Of a DNA stretch of 10,380 nt, positions 1-9,200 are shown piece by piece; the first letter of the stretch is position 1; each line of letters starts with the position of its first letter. The notes under the pieces are model-generated. The model searched no databases. It saw only the letters and a program-made list of their open reading frames with translations, and was not told the origin of the DNA. The translations under genes were made by a program, and so were the position numbers. The stretch is from Microscillaceae bacterium (GTDB lineage Bacteria; Bacteroidota; Bacteroidia; Cytophagales; Microscillaceae), in assembly GCA_003449595.1 (NCBI GenBank), contig DMHB01000062.1:1-10380 (forward strand), written 5' to 3'.

Positions 1-2787
1 CATTTGGTTGAGCAGCTCGCGGCTTTGCAAGGTAAACAAACTGATGAGGTCTCTGATAAGTGATTTATTATTGTCGGTAGCGGCGCGCAAATACGCAAGA
101 TTGAGGTACTCGAAGGACTCCTCTTCAGAAGCTTTGGATGCACCTGTTTTTTGTTTTTTGAGAGGATGTTTGGCTGTAGTTTTGGCCGAAGCCGGAGAGA
201 GGAAGCACAGCAATTGGGCCAATAGTTGGTCTTGGGTGAAGGGTTTGATAAGCCACCCTTGCATACCGTTTTGCAGGATTTTCTCTTGTAGTTCGGGTTC
301 GGCAGAGGCTGTTACTGCCAAAATAGGAATATCTTGGTTGGCCATATCTTTTCTAATGGTCGATACAAATCCCCAACCATCCAAAATAGGCATTTGAAGG
401 TCAATCATCATCAGGTCAGGCTGGTGTTGGGCAAGCAAGGCAAGGGCTTCTTGGCCATTGCTCGCCACCCAGGTTTCAATATTGAGCTTTTTCAACATAT
501 TCAGTACTATTTTTTGGTTGAATAGGTTGTCTTCGGCTATCAGTATTTTTTTCCCTTCAAAGCCCCCTTCTCTGCTTATTTTCTTGAAAAGTGTGGGGCT
601 TGTCGTATTTTTTTTGTGGGAGGAAGGCAAGCCAAAAGCCAAGCTAAAGCGAAATATAGAACCTTTGCCCAATTGGCTGCTGAGTTCGAGTTGGCCGCCT
701 TGTAACTCGACCAGGCGTTTGGTAATAGGCAGCCCAAGTCCAGTGCCGCCATAGTTTTGGGCTATTGCATTGCCGGCTTGTTCATACTCCAAAAACACCC
801 GCTCTAACTGATCAGGTGCTATGCCAATGCCGGTATCGCTTACCTCGAAATGGATTTGGACTGCATCTGAGTGGCGCTTTTCGACTTTGATAACCAGTTT
901 TACTACACCTTGGTGGGTAAACTTGAGCGCATTGCCCAATAGGTTGAACAAAATTTGGTTGAGCCGCGTAGGGTCGCCTACAACCATAGGAGGCACATCG
1001 GGAGCTATTTGGCAAATCAATTGGTTGCTGTTTTCTTTGGCTTTCAGCAAAAAACCTTGGCGGATGGGTTTCAGCAAATCTTGCAGGCTGAAATCCTTCT
1101 GTTCAAAAACAAGATCGTGGGTTTTTAACCTCGAAAAATCTATCAAATCGTTCACCAAACGCAGCAAGTTGTTAGACGAGAACAGGATTGCCTGTAGGTT
1201 TTCTCTTTGGTCGGTGTTCAACTGTTTTTTATCGTCGTCCAACAACACCTTGGTCAATCCGGTGATGGCGTGCAAAGGGTTGCGTATTTCGTGGCTTACT
1301 TTCGACAAAAATTCTTCTTTGACTATGGCCGATTTTTCAGCAATTTGTTTAGCCTTGAACAATACCTCTTCCATCGCTTTGCGCTGGGTGATGTCGCGGG
1401 CTATCACTTGAAAGTAACCTCGGTCTTGGTCATCAAAAACCAGTTCGGTGGTTTGACCTACCCAAAAAGCTTCGCCTTGTTTGGTTTGGCAAACGAACTC
1501 GAAATAACTGGTACGTTGCCGTTTTTTAAGTTGGTTTTTGTAAAACTTATTGGCTTTTTCTCTAAAGTCGGGGTGAACCAAATCCATAGCAACCATTTCA
1601 TACAGCTCGCTTTCGGTAAAACCCGACATTTTCACAAAAGCAGGGTTGAAATACAGCAATCTGCCGGAAGCATCAGAGCGATGGATTAAGTCAGTCGAGT
1701 TTTCTACAATGTTTCGGTATCTTTCTTCGCTGCTTTGTAATTCTTCCAGTATTTTTTTGCGCTCCGTATTATCTTGGCTGAAAGTAAGCAAAAGAGGCGT
1801 TCGGTCTTGGGCAGAGTAAATAAGGGTCTTGCCAAATAGCAAATGGTAGCTTCTGTTTTTAAATTGGCTTGTATGTTCTTCGATAATCATTTCATTTGTT
1901 TGCCATACTTTTTCCTCCATCTTGGCAATTTTTTCGGCTGACACCGGGTCTAACAAATCAAAATCAGTAAGTCCGATAACCTCTTCCAATGGTTTTTTGA
2001 TGCCTTTGAGGCAAAACTGGTTGATAAATACAAACCGGCCATCTGTACCCTTCAACGAAACCGCCATAGGCAAGCTGTCCAAAATAGTATGCAACATATT
2101 GCGCTCTTCGGTCAGTAGATGATTTTGGGCAGACAACGGGGTGTTGTCGTGTAATCCAATCAGACAAAGCGACAAGCTATTGCCTAATGAAAATGTATTT
2201 TGGTATAAATCAACGCTGAGTCTTGTGCCCGAGGGGGTGTTTAAGTCCACTTGAGAAATAACCGCTCCTTGGTGTTTGGCCAAGGCTTGGAAGCCTATAG
2301 GGCGGTGTGCAGGGCTGAACCAATCTAAAAAATTGAGTTGCTGAAATTGCTCCCGCGGCTGGTCTTGTAACTCTAAAAGTTGCCGAGCTAACTGATTGAC
2401 CTCTATTATCTCGCCGGTAGGTTTGCAAACCACTAAAGGCATAAAAAAATCCTCGAAAAGCATTTTATAATCCACAGAAGCCTTTGGCGAAGAAGCCAAT
2501 GCCTCTTTGAAGCGGGTGTCTAAGGCGGCTTCCTTCAGAAAATCTGTAAAATCTTTGTCAGAAGGTTTTTGCCCTGCTTGCTTAGCAAAATGATCATCTA
2601 AAAATTGTACTAATCCTGCGATCTCTTCCGGGAGTAGGGTTTGTGGCTGCTTGGGGTAGTTTTCGCGCAAGCGTTTGTAGGCACTGGTAACCTCATCCAA
2701 AAAAGTGTGCACCGCAGGATGGGTTTGCGCCAAGGGGCTGTTTTGCTTGTTTAAAGTCGATTTTTCTGTCGAATGGTTTTCCTTCAT
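1..2787 (-). CDS. Hybrid sensor histidine kinase/response regulator with three PAS-like domains (3' end cut by window)
   Basis: A phosphorelay kinase; 929 codons are visible and the frame is still open at position 1. ATG at 2787 is the start because an in-frame TAG lies at 2802-2800. The order is: an N-terminal stretch with no recognised domain (1-108), PAS-like domains at about 109-213, 226-345 and 351-470, HisKA at about 484-556 with the H-box SHEIRNP (phosphoacceptor His499), HATPase_c at about 605-720 (N-box Asn619, DTGIGI at 651-656, then GGTGLGLP), and a receiver at about 747-862 (EDN at 752-754, phosphoacceptor Asp796 in IDLQMP, Lys848 in IKPF). The last 40 or so residues resemble the first helix of an Hpt domain, whose His would lie outside the window. 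I see no signal peptide or membrane segment, so the kinase is probably cytoplasmic and senses through PAS domains. The ligand is unknown. It is divergent from the efflux operon; a regulatory link is possible but unproven. Confidence 0.95.
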   Translation of the reverse strand, partial: MKENHSTEKSTLNKQNSPLAQTHPAVHTFLDEVTSAYKRLRENYPKQPQTLLPEEIAGLVQFLDDHFAKQAGQKPSDKDFTDFLKEAALDTRFKEALASSPKASVDYKMLFEDFFMPLVVCKPTGEIIEVNQLARQLLELQDQPREQFQQLNFLDWFSPAHRPIGFQALAKHQGAVISQVDLNTPSGTRLSVDLYQNTFSLGNSLSLCLIGLHDNTPLSAQNHLLTEERNMLHTILDSLPMAVSLKGTDGRFVFINQFCLKGIKKPLEEVIGLTDFDLLDPVSAEKIAKMEEKVWQTNEMIIEEHTSQFKNRSYHLLFGKTLIYSAQDRTPLLLTFSQDNTERKKILEELQSSEERYRNIVENSTDLIHRSDASGRLLYFNPAFVKMSGFTESELYEMVAMDLVHPDFREKANKFYKNQLKKRQRTSYFEFVCQTKQGEAFWVGQTTELVFDDQDRGYFQVIARDITQRKAMEEVLFKAKQIAEKSAIVKEEFLSKVSHEIRNPLHAITGLTKVLLDDDKKQLNTDQRENLQAILFSSNNLLRLVNDLIDFSRLKTHDLVFEQKDFSLQDLLKPIRQGFLLKAKENSNQLICQIAPDVPPMVVGDPTRLNQILFNLLGNALKFTHQGVVKLVIKVEKRHSDAVQIHFEVSDTGIGIAPDQLERVFLEYEQAGNAIAQNYGGTGLGLPITKRLVELQGGQLELSSQLGKGSIFRFSLAFGLPSSHKKNTTSPTLFKKISREGGFEGKKILIAEDNLFNQKIVLNMLKKLNIETWVASNGQEALALLAQHQPDLMMIDLQMPILDGWGFVSTIRKDMANQDIPILAVTASAEPELQEKILQNGMQGWLIKPFTQDQLLAQLLCFLSPASAKTTAKHPLKKQKTGASKASEEESFEYLNLAYLRAATDNNKSLIRDLISLFTLQSRELLNQM

Positions 2788-2802
2788 GTTGGCAATTAAC
2801 TA

Positions 2803-2810
2803 CAAAAGTA
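2803..2810 (-). promoter_or_regulatory. Putative Bacteroidota -7 box for the histidine kinase gene
   Basis: Read on the minus strand, the bases are TACTTTTG, an exact match to the Bacteroidota primary-sigma -7 consensus TAnnTTTG. It lies 15 nt upstream of the kinase ATG, which implies a short leader of roughly 10 nt. The -33 element is weak: the nearest TTTG (2840-2837) is 26 nt upstream, farther than the usual 19-21 nt. The position is convincing but the promoter is incomplete by consensus. Confidence 0.5.
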
Positions 2811-2961
2811 AAAAGGCAGGCTGTCGAAATGTTAGACAAAAATAAGAATTTTCTTGGATTTATCAGTAGCAACGGCATTATTGGAAAAGTACAATTATTT
2901 ATTGGTCGGAATATAGTTTCCCTGCCGATTGTAAAGAAAGACATTGCAATCTGAAAGAAAC

Positions 2962-2992
2962 TTGAAACCTATTCGCAGTTTCCGTAGTTTTG
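2962..2992 (+). promoter_or_regulatory. Putative Bacteroidota promoter of the efflux operon (-33 TTG, -7 TAGTTTTG)
   Basis: TTG at 2962-2964 is followed after 20 nt by TAGTTTTG at 2985-2992. Both elements and their spacing fit the Bacteroidota consensus TTG-N19-21-TAnnTTTG. Transcription should begin near 2997-2999, about 20 nt before the proposed TTG start of the TetR gene. If this is the main promoter, in-frame starts farther upstream cannot be used from it. Confidence 0.65.
2964..2982. promoter_or_regulatory. Candidate operator: short inverted repeat inside the efflux promoter
   Basis: GAAAC at 2964-2968 and GTTTC at 2978-2982 form a 5-bp inverted repeat with a 9-nt spacer, lying between the -33 and -7 elements. 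Autoregulatory TetR proteins often bind dyads placed like this. The arms are short and a match this size can arise by chance, so this is only a candidate. Confidence 0.25.
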
Positions 2993-3018
2993 CAAACAGA
3001 GTCTTCAACAAAATACCC

Positions 3019-3654
3019 TTGGAACACAAAACCAAAATATTGGAAACAGCCAAAGAAATGTTTATGCGCTTTGGCACACGCAGCATCACGATGGAAGACA
3101 TTGCCCGCGAGTTGGTAATGTCGAAGAAAACACTTTATCAATATTTCAAAGACAAAGATGAAATGGTGTTGTTGGTTACCGCCCAAGAGTTGGAGCAAGA
3201 CAAAGCCGAAATTCAAGCCATTCAAGAGGCTTCGGTGGACGCCATCGATGAAATATTGCGTATCTCGCAAACCGTAGCCGAGAGTTTCAAAAATATGAAT
3301 CCTACTTTGCTACACGATATAAAAAAGTATCATACAGCTGCTTGGCAAGCCTTCATTGATTATAAAAACCAGTTCATTCGCCGCAGCATCATCGATAACC
3401 TGACCCGGGGCATCGATGAGGGCTATTACCGCGCCGATCTCAACATCGATCTGCTGGCCATTATGCGCTTAGAACAAGTAGAAATGGGCTTTGATGTCAA
3501 GCTTTTTCCTCCCGATAAATTTACCTTAGTCGATATCCAGTTAGCATTTTTAGACCACTTTGTGCGGGGTTTACTCACCAACAAAGGCTTTGAAAAATTA
3601 GAATCTTACCGAATCCCTTACCAAAATGATTTTTTACCTATTAACAAAGTTTAG
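3019..3654 (+). CDS. TetR/AcrR family transcriptional regulator of the efflux operon
   Basis: A 211-residue DNA-binding regulator, a usual length for the family. The N-terminal TetR domain is at about 4-50, starting KTKILETAKEMFMRFG, with the helix-turn-helix in ITMEDIARELVMSKKTLYQYF (about 23-43) followed by KDKDEM. The remainder is the variable helical ligand-binding and dimerisation domain, whose ligand cannot be read from sequence. The reading frame extends upstream to a TTG at 2944, but I choose the TTG at 3019: it gives MEHKTKILETAKE, where TetR proteins normally begin, and sits about 20 nt below a good promoter. No ATG is available before the HTH. The HTH turn has Val (ELVMS) where Gly is usual. 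It is the first gene of the pump operon and overlaps the channel gene by 29 nt. It most likely represses the operon and itself (inferred from family and position). Confidence 0.9.
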   Translation: MEHKTKILETAKEMFMRFGTRSITMEDIARELVMSKKTLYQYFKDKDEMVLLVTAQELEQDKAEIQAIQEASVDAIDEILRISQTVAESFKNMNPTLLHDIKKYHTAAWQAFIDYKNQFIRRSIIDNLTRGIDEGYYRADLNIDLLAIMRLEQVEMGFDVKLFPPDKFTLVDIQLAFLDHFVRGLLTNKGFEKLESYRIPYQNDFLPINKV

Positions 3655-5008
3655 ACTATTTTTTGTACTGATTTTTTGTATTGTATGCCTTGGCCACAGC
3701 CAACAGGCATTTGCCCAAGAAGACGAACGCGATGTGCAAGTAGCTTTCAGCCTTGAAGACTGCCTGCGCTATGCTTACGACAATTTGGAAGCCCTCAAAA
3801 AGCAACAGCTGACCGTAAAAGCCACCAATGCCCAAGTAAAAGAGTATGTGTCGGTGGGTTTGCCTCAAATAAGTGCGCAAGCGCAAATCACCAATAATTC
3901 AATCATTCAGCGTCAAATTTTGCCGGATGGTACTTTACTCGGTGGCCCTCCCGGACCTATTGCGGTGCAATTTCAGCCTTTGTATGTGGCGCAAGCTGCC
4001 GTAAATATCTCACAGATGATTTATGACCCTTCTTACCCCATTGGGTTGAAGGGAGTACGTTTGTTTCGCGATTTGACCGAGCGCCAAGCCGAGTTTGCCA
4101 AGGTTGATGTGGCCGAAAGTGTGGCCAAAACCTATTACTTGGTGCTTATTTCGAAAGAACGCATCAAACTCATCGACCAAAACATTAGTCGGCTCGATAC
4201 GCTGCTGCGCGAAACCAAAGAATTATTTTCCACCGGGTTTGTAGAACAAATCGATGTTGATAGAACCGAAGTATCGCTCAATAATCTAAAAATAGAGCGC
4301 GAAAGCACCATTCAAATCATTGCTACCACGATGCAGCTGCTCAAGTTTCAGATGGGGATGCCGGTCAATAACCCCATCAGCTTGCGCGACGATTTGAGTA
4401 AAATCAAAATCGATAGCACTTGGTTGGCCTTCAACGAAACCGATTACACAGATCGCCAAGAGTATGATTTGTTGATGCGTCAGCGTGGCCTGTTGGAAGT
4501 TGACCTTCAAAACAAGCGCGCCACCGGGATGATTCCCAGCCTCAGGGCATTTGGGTCATTAGGGGTGAACTCAGGGGGAACATTTAGCCAGATTACAAAC
4601 CGAAATCGTTGGTTCGAATTTGCTTTCGTTGGCCTGAGTCTTAATGTTCCGATTACCAACGGGGGTAAAACCAGTGCCTTGGTGCAAAAAGCCCGCATCG
4701 AATTAGATAAAAACCAGCTCGACTTACAAACCTTAGAGCGCACCTTCGATTTTCAGGTACAGCAGGCCTACACCAAGCTGAAAAATAGTTTGGCCTTGCT
4801 CGAAGCCCGCAAACGCAATATGGATTTGGCCAAAGAAGTTACACGCGTGGCCAAAATCAAATATGAGAACGGTATCGGCTCAAATCTTGAAGTTGTAACT
4901 GCCGAAACTACTTTCAAAGAGGCTGAACTCAACTACCAACTTACGATGTACGATGCCATTGTTGCCCGCATCGAACTCGAAAAAGCCTTGGGCACTTTAG
5001 TAAAATAA
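3626..5008 (+). CDS. TolC family outer membrane efflux channel
   Basis: A 460-residue outer membrane factor expected to form a trimeric channel-tunnel through which the RND pump expels substrates. The N-terminus is a signal peptide: a basic start (TKFR), a hydrophobic core at about 11-23, and a likely cleavage after Ala30 (AFA|QE). Two OEP repeats follow, roughly 40-240 and 260-460, each starting with a long amphipathic helix. The C-terminus, ending ELEKALGTL, is typical of the family. The ATG at 3626 lies inside the end of the TetR gene in another frame, a 29-nt overlap suggesting translational coupling. The start is supported because it gives the full signal peptide. The adaptor gene follows after 26 nt. 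Family assignment is secure; substrate range is unknown. Confidence 0.95.
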   Translation: MIFYLLTKFRLFFVLIFCIVCLGHSQQAFAQEDERDVQVAFSLEDCLRYAYDNLEALKKQQLTVKATNAQVKEYVSVGLPQISAQAQITNNSIIQRQILPDGTLLGGPPGPIAVQFQPLYVAQAAVNISQMIYDPSYPIGLKGVRLFRDLTERQAEFAKVDVAESVAKTYYLVLISKERIKLIDQNISRLDTLLRETKELFSTGFVEQIDVDRTEVSLNNLKIERESTIQIIATTMQLLKFQMGMPVNNPISLRDDLSKIKIDSTWLAFNETDYTDRQEYDLLMRQRGLLEVDLQNKRATGMIPSLRAFGSLGVNSGGTFSQITNRNRWFEFAFVGLSLNVPITNGGKTSALVQKARIELDKNQLDLQTLERTFDFQVQQAYTKLKNSLALLEARKRNMDLAKEVTRVAKIKYENGIGSNLEVVTAETTFKEAELNYQLTMYDAIVARIELEKALGTLVK

Positions 5009-5034
5009 CTCAATTTTTAAACTATTCATAGATT

Positions 5035-6189
5035 ATGACTTATCCTATTTTAAAAAATGTATTCTTTTGGACGTTGTTCTTGGGGCTGCTTACAGCCTGC
5101 GGAGGCGGCAAATCAGAGTTAGAGAAAAAGAAAGAACAATTAGAAGCCAAAAAAAGAGATTTGGCCAAATTGGCCGCCGATATTAAAATCTTGGAAAAAG
5201 AAATTGCCGCCTTAGACCCTAAATTCAAGAAAACCGGCGCTAACGGCACCCTTGCTACATTGGTAGAGCTAAAAAAGTCGGACTTTACGCACTATATCGA
5301 AGTGAAAGGCTCCATTAAATCGGATAAGAATGTCAATATTTCTTCCGAAACCGCCGGCTTAGTTACCCGTGTCAACGTAGTGGAAGGCCAAGGCGTAGGC
5401 CAAGGCCAAATATTGGTACAGCAAGACAACTCAGTACTTCGCCAAAGCATCGAAGAAGTAAGAGTACAATTAGATTTGGCTACACAAGTGTTTGAAAGAC
5501 AGGCCAAACTCTGGGATCAAAAAATAGGCACGGAGTTGCAATACCTGCAAGCCAAAACCAACAAAGAAGGGTTGGAAAGAAAATTGCAGACCCTGCAAGC
5601 CCAAGTCGAAATGTCGAATGTAAAAGCTCCTTTCGCCGGCGTAGTAGATGAAATTTTCATCAAACCGGGTCAAAATGCAGCGCCCGGCGTGCCGCTGATG
5701 CGTTTGGTAAGCTTGGGCACGGTGCAAGTAGTGGCCGATGTGTCGGAAAGCTATTTAGGCAAAATCCGCGTAGGCGATGCGGTGCAGGTAATGTTCCCTT
5801 CGTTAGACATCGAACGCACTGCCTATGTAAGCCTCATTGGGCAAATTATCAATCCCGAAAACCGCACCTTCCGCATCGAAATCAACTTGGCCAATGGCGA
5901 CAATATGCTCAAGCCCGACTTATTAGCCACAGTCAAGCTGAAAAACTACCAAGAAAGCAATGTGGTAGTAGTGCCTACCAACCTCATTCAACGCGACAAA
6001 ACCGGCGAATTTGTGTATGTGGCTCGCGAAGAAAACCAAAAATGGGTAGCCCGCAAGGTAAAAATAGAACGTGGTGATACCTACAACAACCAAACCGTTA
6101 TTAAAAACGGCTTGGATGGCACCGAAAAATTAATCGATAAAGGTTTCAACGAAGTAGTCGATGGCTCGGCTATCGAAATTACAAGCTAA
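5035..6189 (+). CDS. RND efflux periplasmic adaptor (membrane fusion protein), lipoprotein
   Basis: A 384-residue HlyD/AcrA-type adaptor joining the permease to the TolC channel. It has a lipoprotein signal peptide with lipobox LTAC (Cys22) followed by GGG, so it should be tethered to a membrane by lipidated Cys22. Residues about 27-62 are rich in Lys, Glu and Leu and look like a coiled coil, which is extra to the usual plan. Next come the first half of the lipoyl-like domain (about 100-132, with VVEGQGVGQGQIL), an alpha-helical hairpin (about 133-192), the second lipoyl half beginning VKAPFAGVVDEIFIKPGQ (196-213), a beta-barrel (about 228-302) and a membrane-proximal domain (303-384). It lies 26 nt after the channel gene and 28 nt before the permease gene, so it is in the same transcript. 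Multidrug-type function is inferred from the adjacent HAE1-like permease. Confidence 0.95.
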   Translation: MTYPILKNVFFWTLFLGLLTACGGGKSELEKKKEQLEAKKRDLAKLAADIKILEKEIAALDPKFKKTGANGTLATLVELKKSDFTHYIEVKGSIKSDKNVNISSETAGLVTRVNVVEGQGVGQGQILVQQDNSVLRQSIEEVRVQLDLATQVFERQAKLWDQKIGTELQYLQAKTNKEGLERKLQTLQAQVEMSNVKAPFAGVVDEIFIKPGQNAAPGVPLMRLVSLGTVQVVADVSESYLGKIRVGDAVQVMFPSLDIERTAYVSLIGQIINPENRTFRIEINLANGDNMLKPDLLATVKLKNYQESNVVVVPTNLIQRDKTGEFVYVAREENQKWVARKVKIERGDTYNNQTVIKNGLDGTEKLIDKGFNEVVDGSAIEITS

Positions 6190-6217
6190 GTTTTGGGCAT
6201 TTTAACTGAACAACATT

Positions 6218-9200
6218 ATGAGTAACAAGCCTCTGCAAAAAGAATTTGGATTGTCGTCGCTTTCCGTCGATAATCGCGTCAGCGTGGTGATTCTTTCAAT
6301 CATCATTACCATTTTTGGGATTATTTCCTACAATTCGATGCCCAAAGAAAGTTTTCCTGAAATCGTTATTCCGCAAATTTATGTAGGAACGATTTACCCG
6401 GGCAACTCGCCTACCGATATGGAAAACCTTATCACGCGGCATATCGAGAAGGAACTCAAGTCGCTCAACGGAGTCAAGAAAATTACTTCTACCTCCATTC
6501 AAGACTACTCGACCATCATCATTGAGTTCAACCCCAATGTCAAAATACCAAAAGCTTTGCAGGATGTGAAAGATGCGGTGGACAAAGCCAAAAGCAACCT
6601 GCCAAACGATTTGGACAAAGACCCCAATGTGTTTGACATCAACTTCTCGGATATGCCTATTCTGAACATCAACCTGTCGGGAAATTATAGCACCGCCGAG
6701 CTGAAAAGTTATGGGGAGTATTTGGAAGAAGAAATAGAAAAATTATCCGAGGTATCGAAAGCCGATGTGAAAGGCGGCCAAAAGCGCGAAATCCGCATCG
6801 ATGCCGATGTGTATAAAATGGAAGCCCGCCAAGTATCGTTCAACGACATTGAAAATGCCATCAAAGGCGAGAACGTGGCCATTTCGGGCGGAAATATTTT
6901 AGAACAAGAGGTACGCCGCTCCATTCGGGTCGATGGCGAGTTTCGCAGTGTGGACGACATCAAGCAGGTAATCGTGAAAAACGAAGCGCAAAAACCTGTC
7001 TATTTGCAAGACATTGCCGAGGTAACCGACAGCTACGAAGAGCGCAGCAGCTATGCCCGCTCGTCGAAACTGCCCGTGGTGAGTGTCGATGTGGTGAAGC
7101 GTAGCGGTGAAAACCTATTGGACGCTACCGATAAAATCAAGGAAATCATTAAAAAGGCACAAGCCAAGAAATTTCCCAAAGAACTGAAGATTACCCTGAC
7201 CAACGACCAGTCGCGCAATGTGCGCTCGATGGTGTCTGATTTGGAAAACAGCATTATCTCCGGGGTGATTTTGGTAGTGGCGGTTTTGATGTTTTTTATG
7301 GGTTTGCGCAGTGCCCTGATGGTAGGGATAGCCATTCCGTTGTCGATGTTCATTTCTTTCATCATCCTGAATGCGATGGGCATTACGCTCAACATTATGG
7401 TGTTGTTCTCGCTTATTTTGGCGCTGGGAATGCTGGTGGACAATGGTATTGTGGTGGTTGAAAACATCTACCGCCTGATGGAAGAAGGCTACACACTCGA
7501 AAAGGCCATCAAAGAAGGGGTGGGCGAAATTGCCGTGCCGATTATTTCCTCAACCGCTACCACAGTAGCCGCTTTCTTGCCTTTGGTCTTTTGGCAAGGC
7601 ATTATGGGGCAGTTTATGCGCTACTTGCCGCTTACGCTGATCATAGTGTTGGCTTCTTCGTTGTTTGTGGCGTTGGTGGTCAATCCGGCTATCGCGATGC
7701 TGACTACCAAGCTCGATACAGGCGAAAGTAGGGTTACCCGCAAAAACATACTTTTCGGCTCTGGCTTTGTATTGGTTTCCATTGTTTTCTACCTGACTAA
7801 GTCATTCACCATCGCCAATTTGCTGATGGCAACCGGCGTGTTTTTCTTGTTGCATATCTTTTTCCTCAGTCCTGCTTCCTACTGGTTTCAAACCAAAGGC
7901 TTGTCTTACATAGAAAAAGGGTATGAGCGCATCATTGTTTTTGCCCTTTCCGGCAAACGGCCTTATTTCTTCTTTGCAGGCACAGTAGCGTTGCTTTTCA
8001 TTTCCAACTACCTGCTTTCAGTGGCTGGCATCAAGGTGTTATTTTTCCCTGATAACCAGCCCAATTATGTCAATGTGTTTATCCAAAAGCCCATCGGTAC
8101 CGATATTGAAATCACCAACAAACTGACCAAGCAATTGGAAGACCGTTTGGTTGTCATTTTGAAGCCGTATGATTTTATGGTCGAGGCCGTCATTGCCCAA
8201 GTAGGCGAAGGCACCACCGACCCCGAAGAAGGCCCCAACCAAGGCGTAACGCCCAACCGTGCGCGGATTACCATTTCGTTTGCCGATTTTGACCAACGCC
8301 GTGGGGTAAGTACCAACAAAATTCTGGAAGAAATTCGCGAAGAAGTGCAAAAATACCCCGGAGCACTGATCACCGTAGGCAAAGAGCGCAATGGCCCGCC
8401 CGTTGGCCCTCCGATCAACATCGAACTGACCGGCGAAAATTATGACAAGCTCATTACCTTGGCCGACAACATCAAGAAATTCATCGAAGAGGCCGATATA
8501 GCCGGCATCGAAGAACTGAAAACCGACCTCGAAACCGGAAAGCCCGAATTGATGGTGCACGTCGATAGACAAAAGGCGCAACGCTTTGGCCTGTCGAGCG
8601 CGCAAGTGGCTTTGGGCATCCGCACAGCTTTGTTTGGGCGCGAGGTGTCGAAGTTTAAAGATGGCAAAGACGATTATCCCATTCAGCTACGACTGAAAGA
8701 CGACCAACGCTACAGCACCGATGCCTTGCTTAACCAAGCTGTGGTGTTTAGAGATAACAAAGGCCAAATGAAGCAAGTACCGATTTCGGCGGTAGCCACC
8801 ATCGAATATACTTCGTCGTTTGGCTCGGTGAAGCGCAAAGATTTGAACCGCATCATCGCCTTGTACTCGAACGTGAAAGAAGGCTATAACCCCACCGAGG
8901 TGGTTACACAGATTCAAAACTTGCTGAAAAACTACGAAATGCCCGAAGGTTTCGATATGAAGTTTACAGGCGAACAAGAAGAACAAAACAAAACAGCCGA
9001 CTTTTTAGGCAAAGCGTTGCTACTGGCTATTTTTATGGTGTTTTTGATCATCGTAACGCAGTTCAACTCCATTACAGCGCCGTTGGTGATTATGTCGTCG
9101 GTGGTTTTCAGCATCATTGGGGTATTTTTGGGCATTGCCATTTTCCAGATGGATTTTGTGATTTTGATGACCGGTATTGGCATTATTTCCTTGGCTGGTG

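Noticed and set aside
821..1689. Plus-strand open frames within the histidine kinase gene
   Set aside because: The minus strand here encodes an uninterrupted, fully motif-bearing kinase, so these are shadows.
2944..3018. A 25-residue N-terminal extension of the TetR protein from the TTG at 2944
   Set aside because: It contains the best promoter of the region, adds residues before the normal family N-terminus, and shows no domain.
2788..3018. A possible small RNA, CRISPR or tRNA in the divergent gap
   Set aside because: No repeats, cloverleaf or terminator-like hairpin with a T-run were seen; only promoter elements and weak dyads.
6187..6196. TAAGTTTTG after the adaptor stop codon, resembling a -7 box for the permease gene
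   Set aside because: It has one T too many for TAnnTTTG spacing and no -33 partner; the 28-nt gap fits simple co-transcription.
8039..8605. A long minus-strand frame (188 codons) inside the permease gene
   Set aside because: It is antisense to a clearly conserved RND coding region and has no family resemblance; it reflects codon bias of the real gene.
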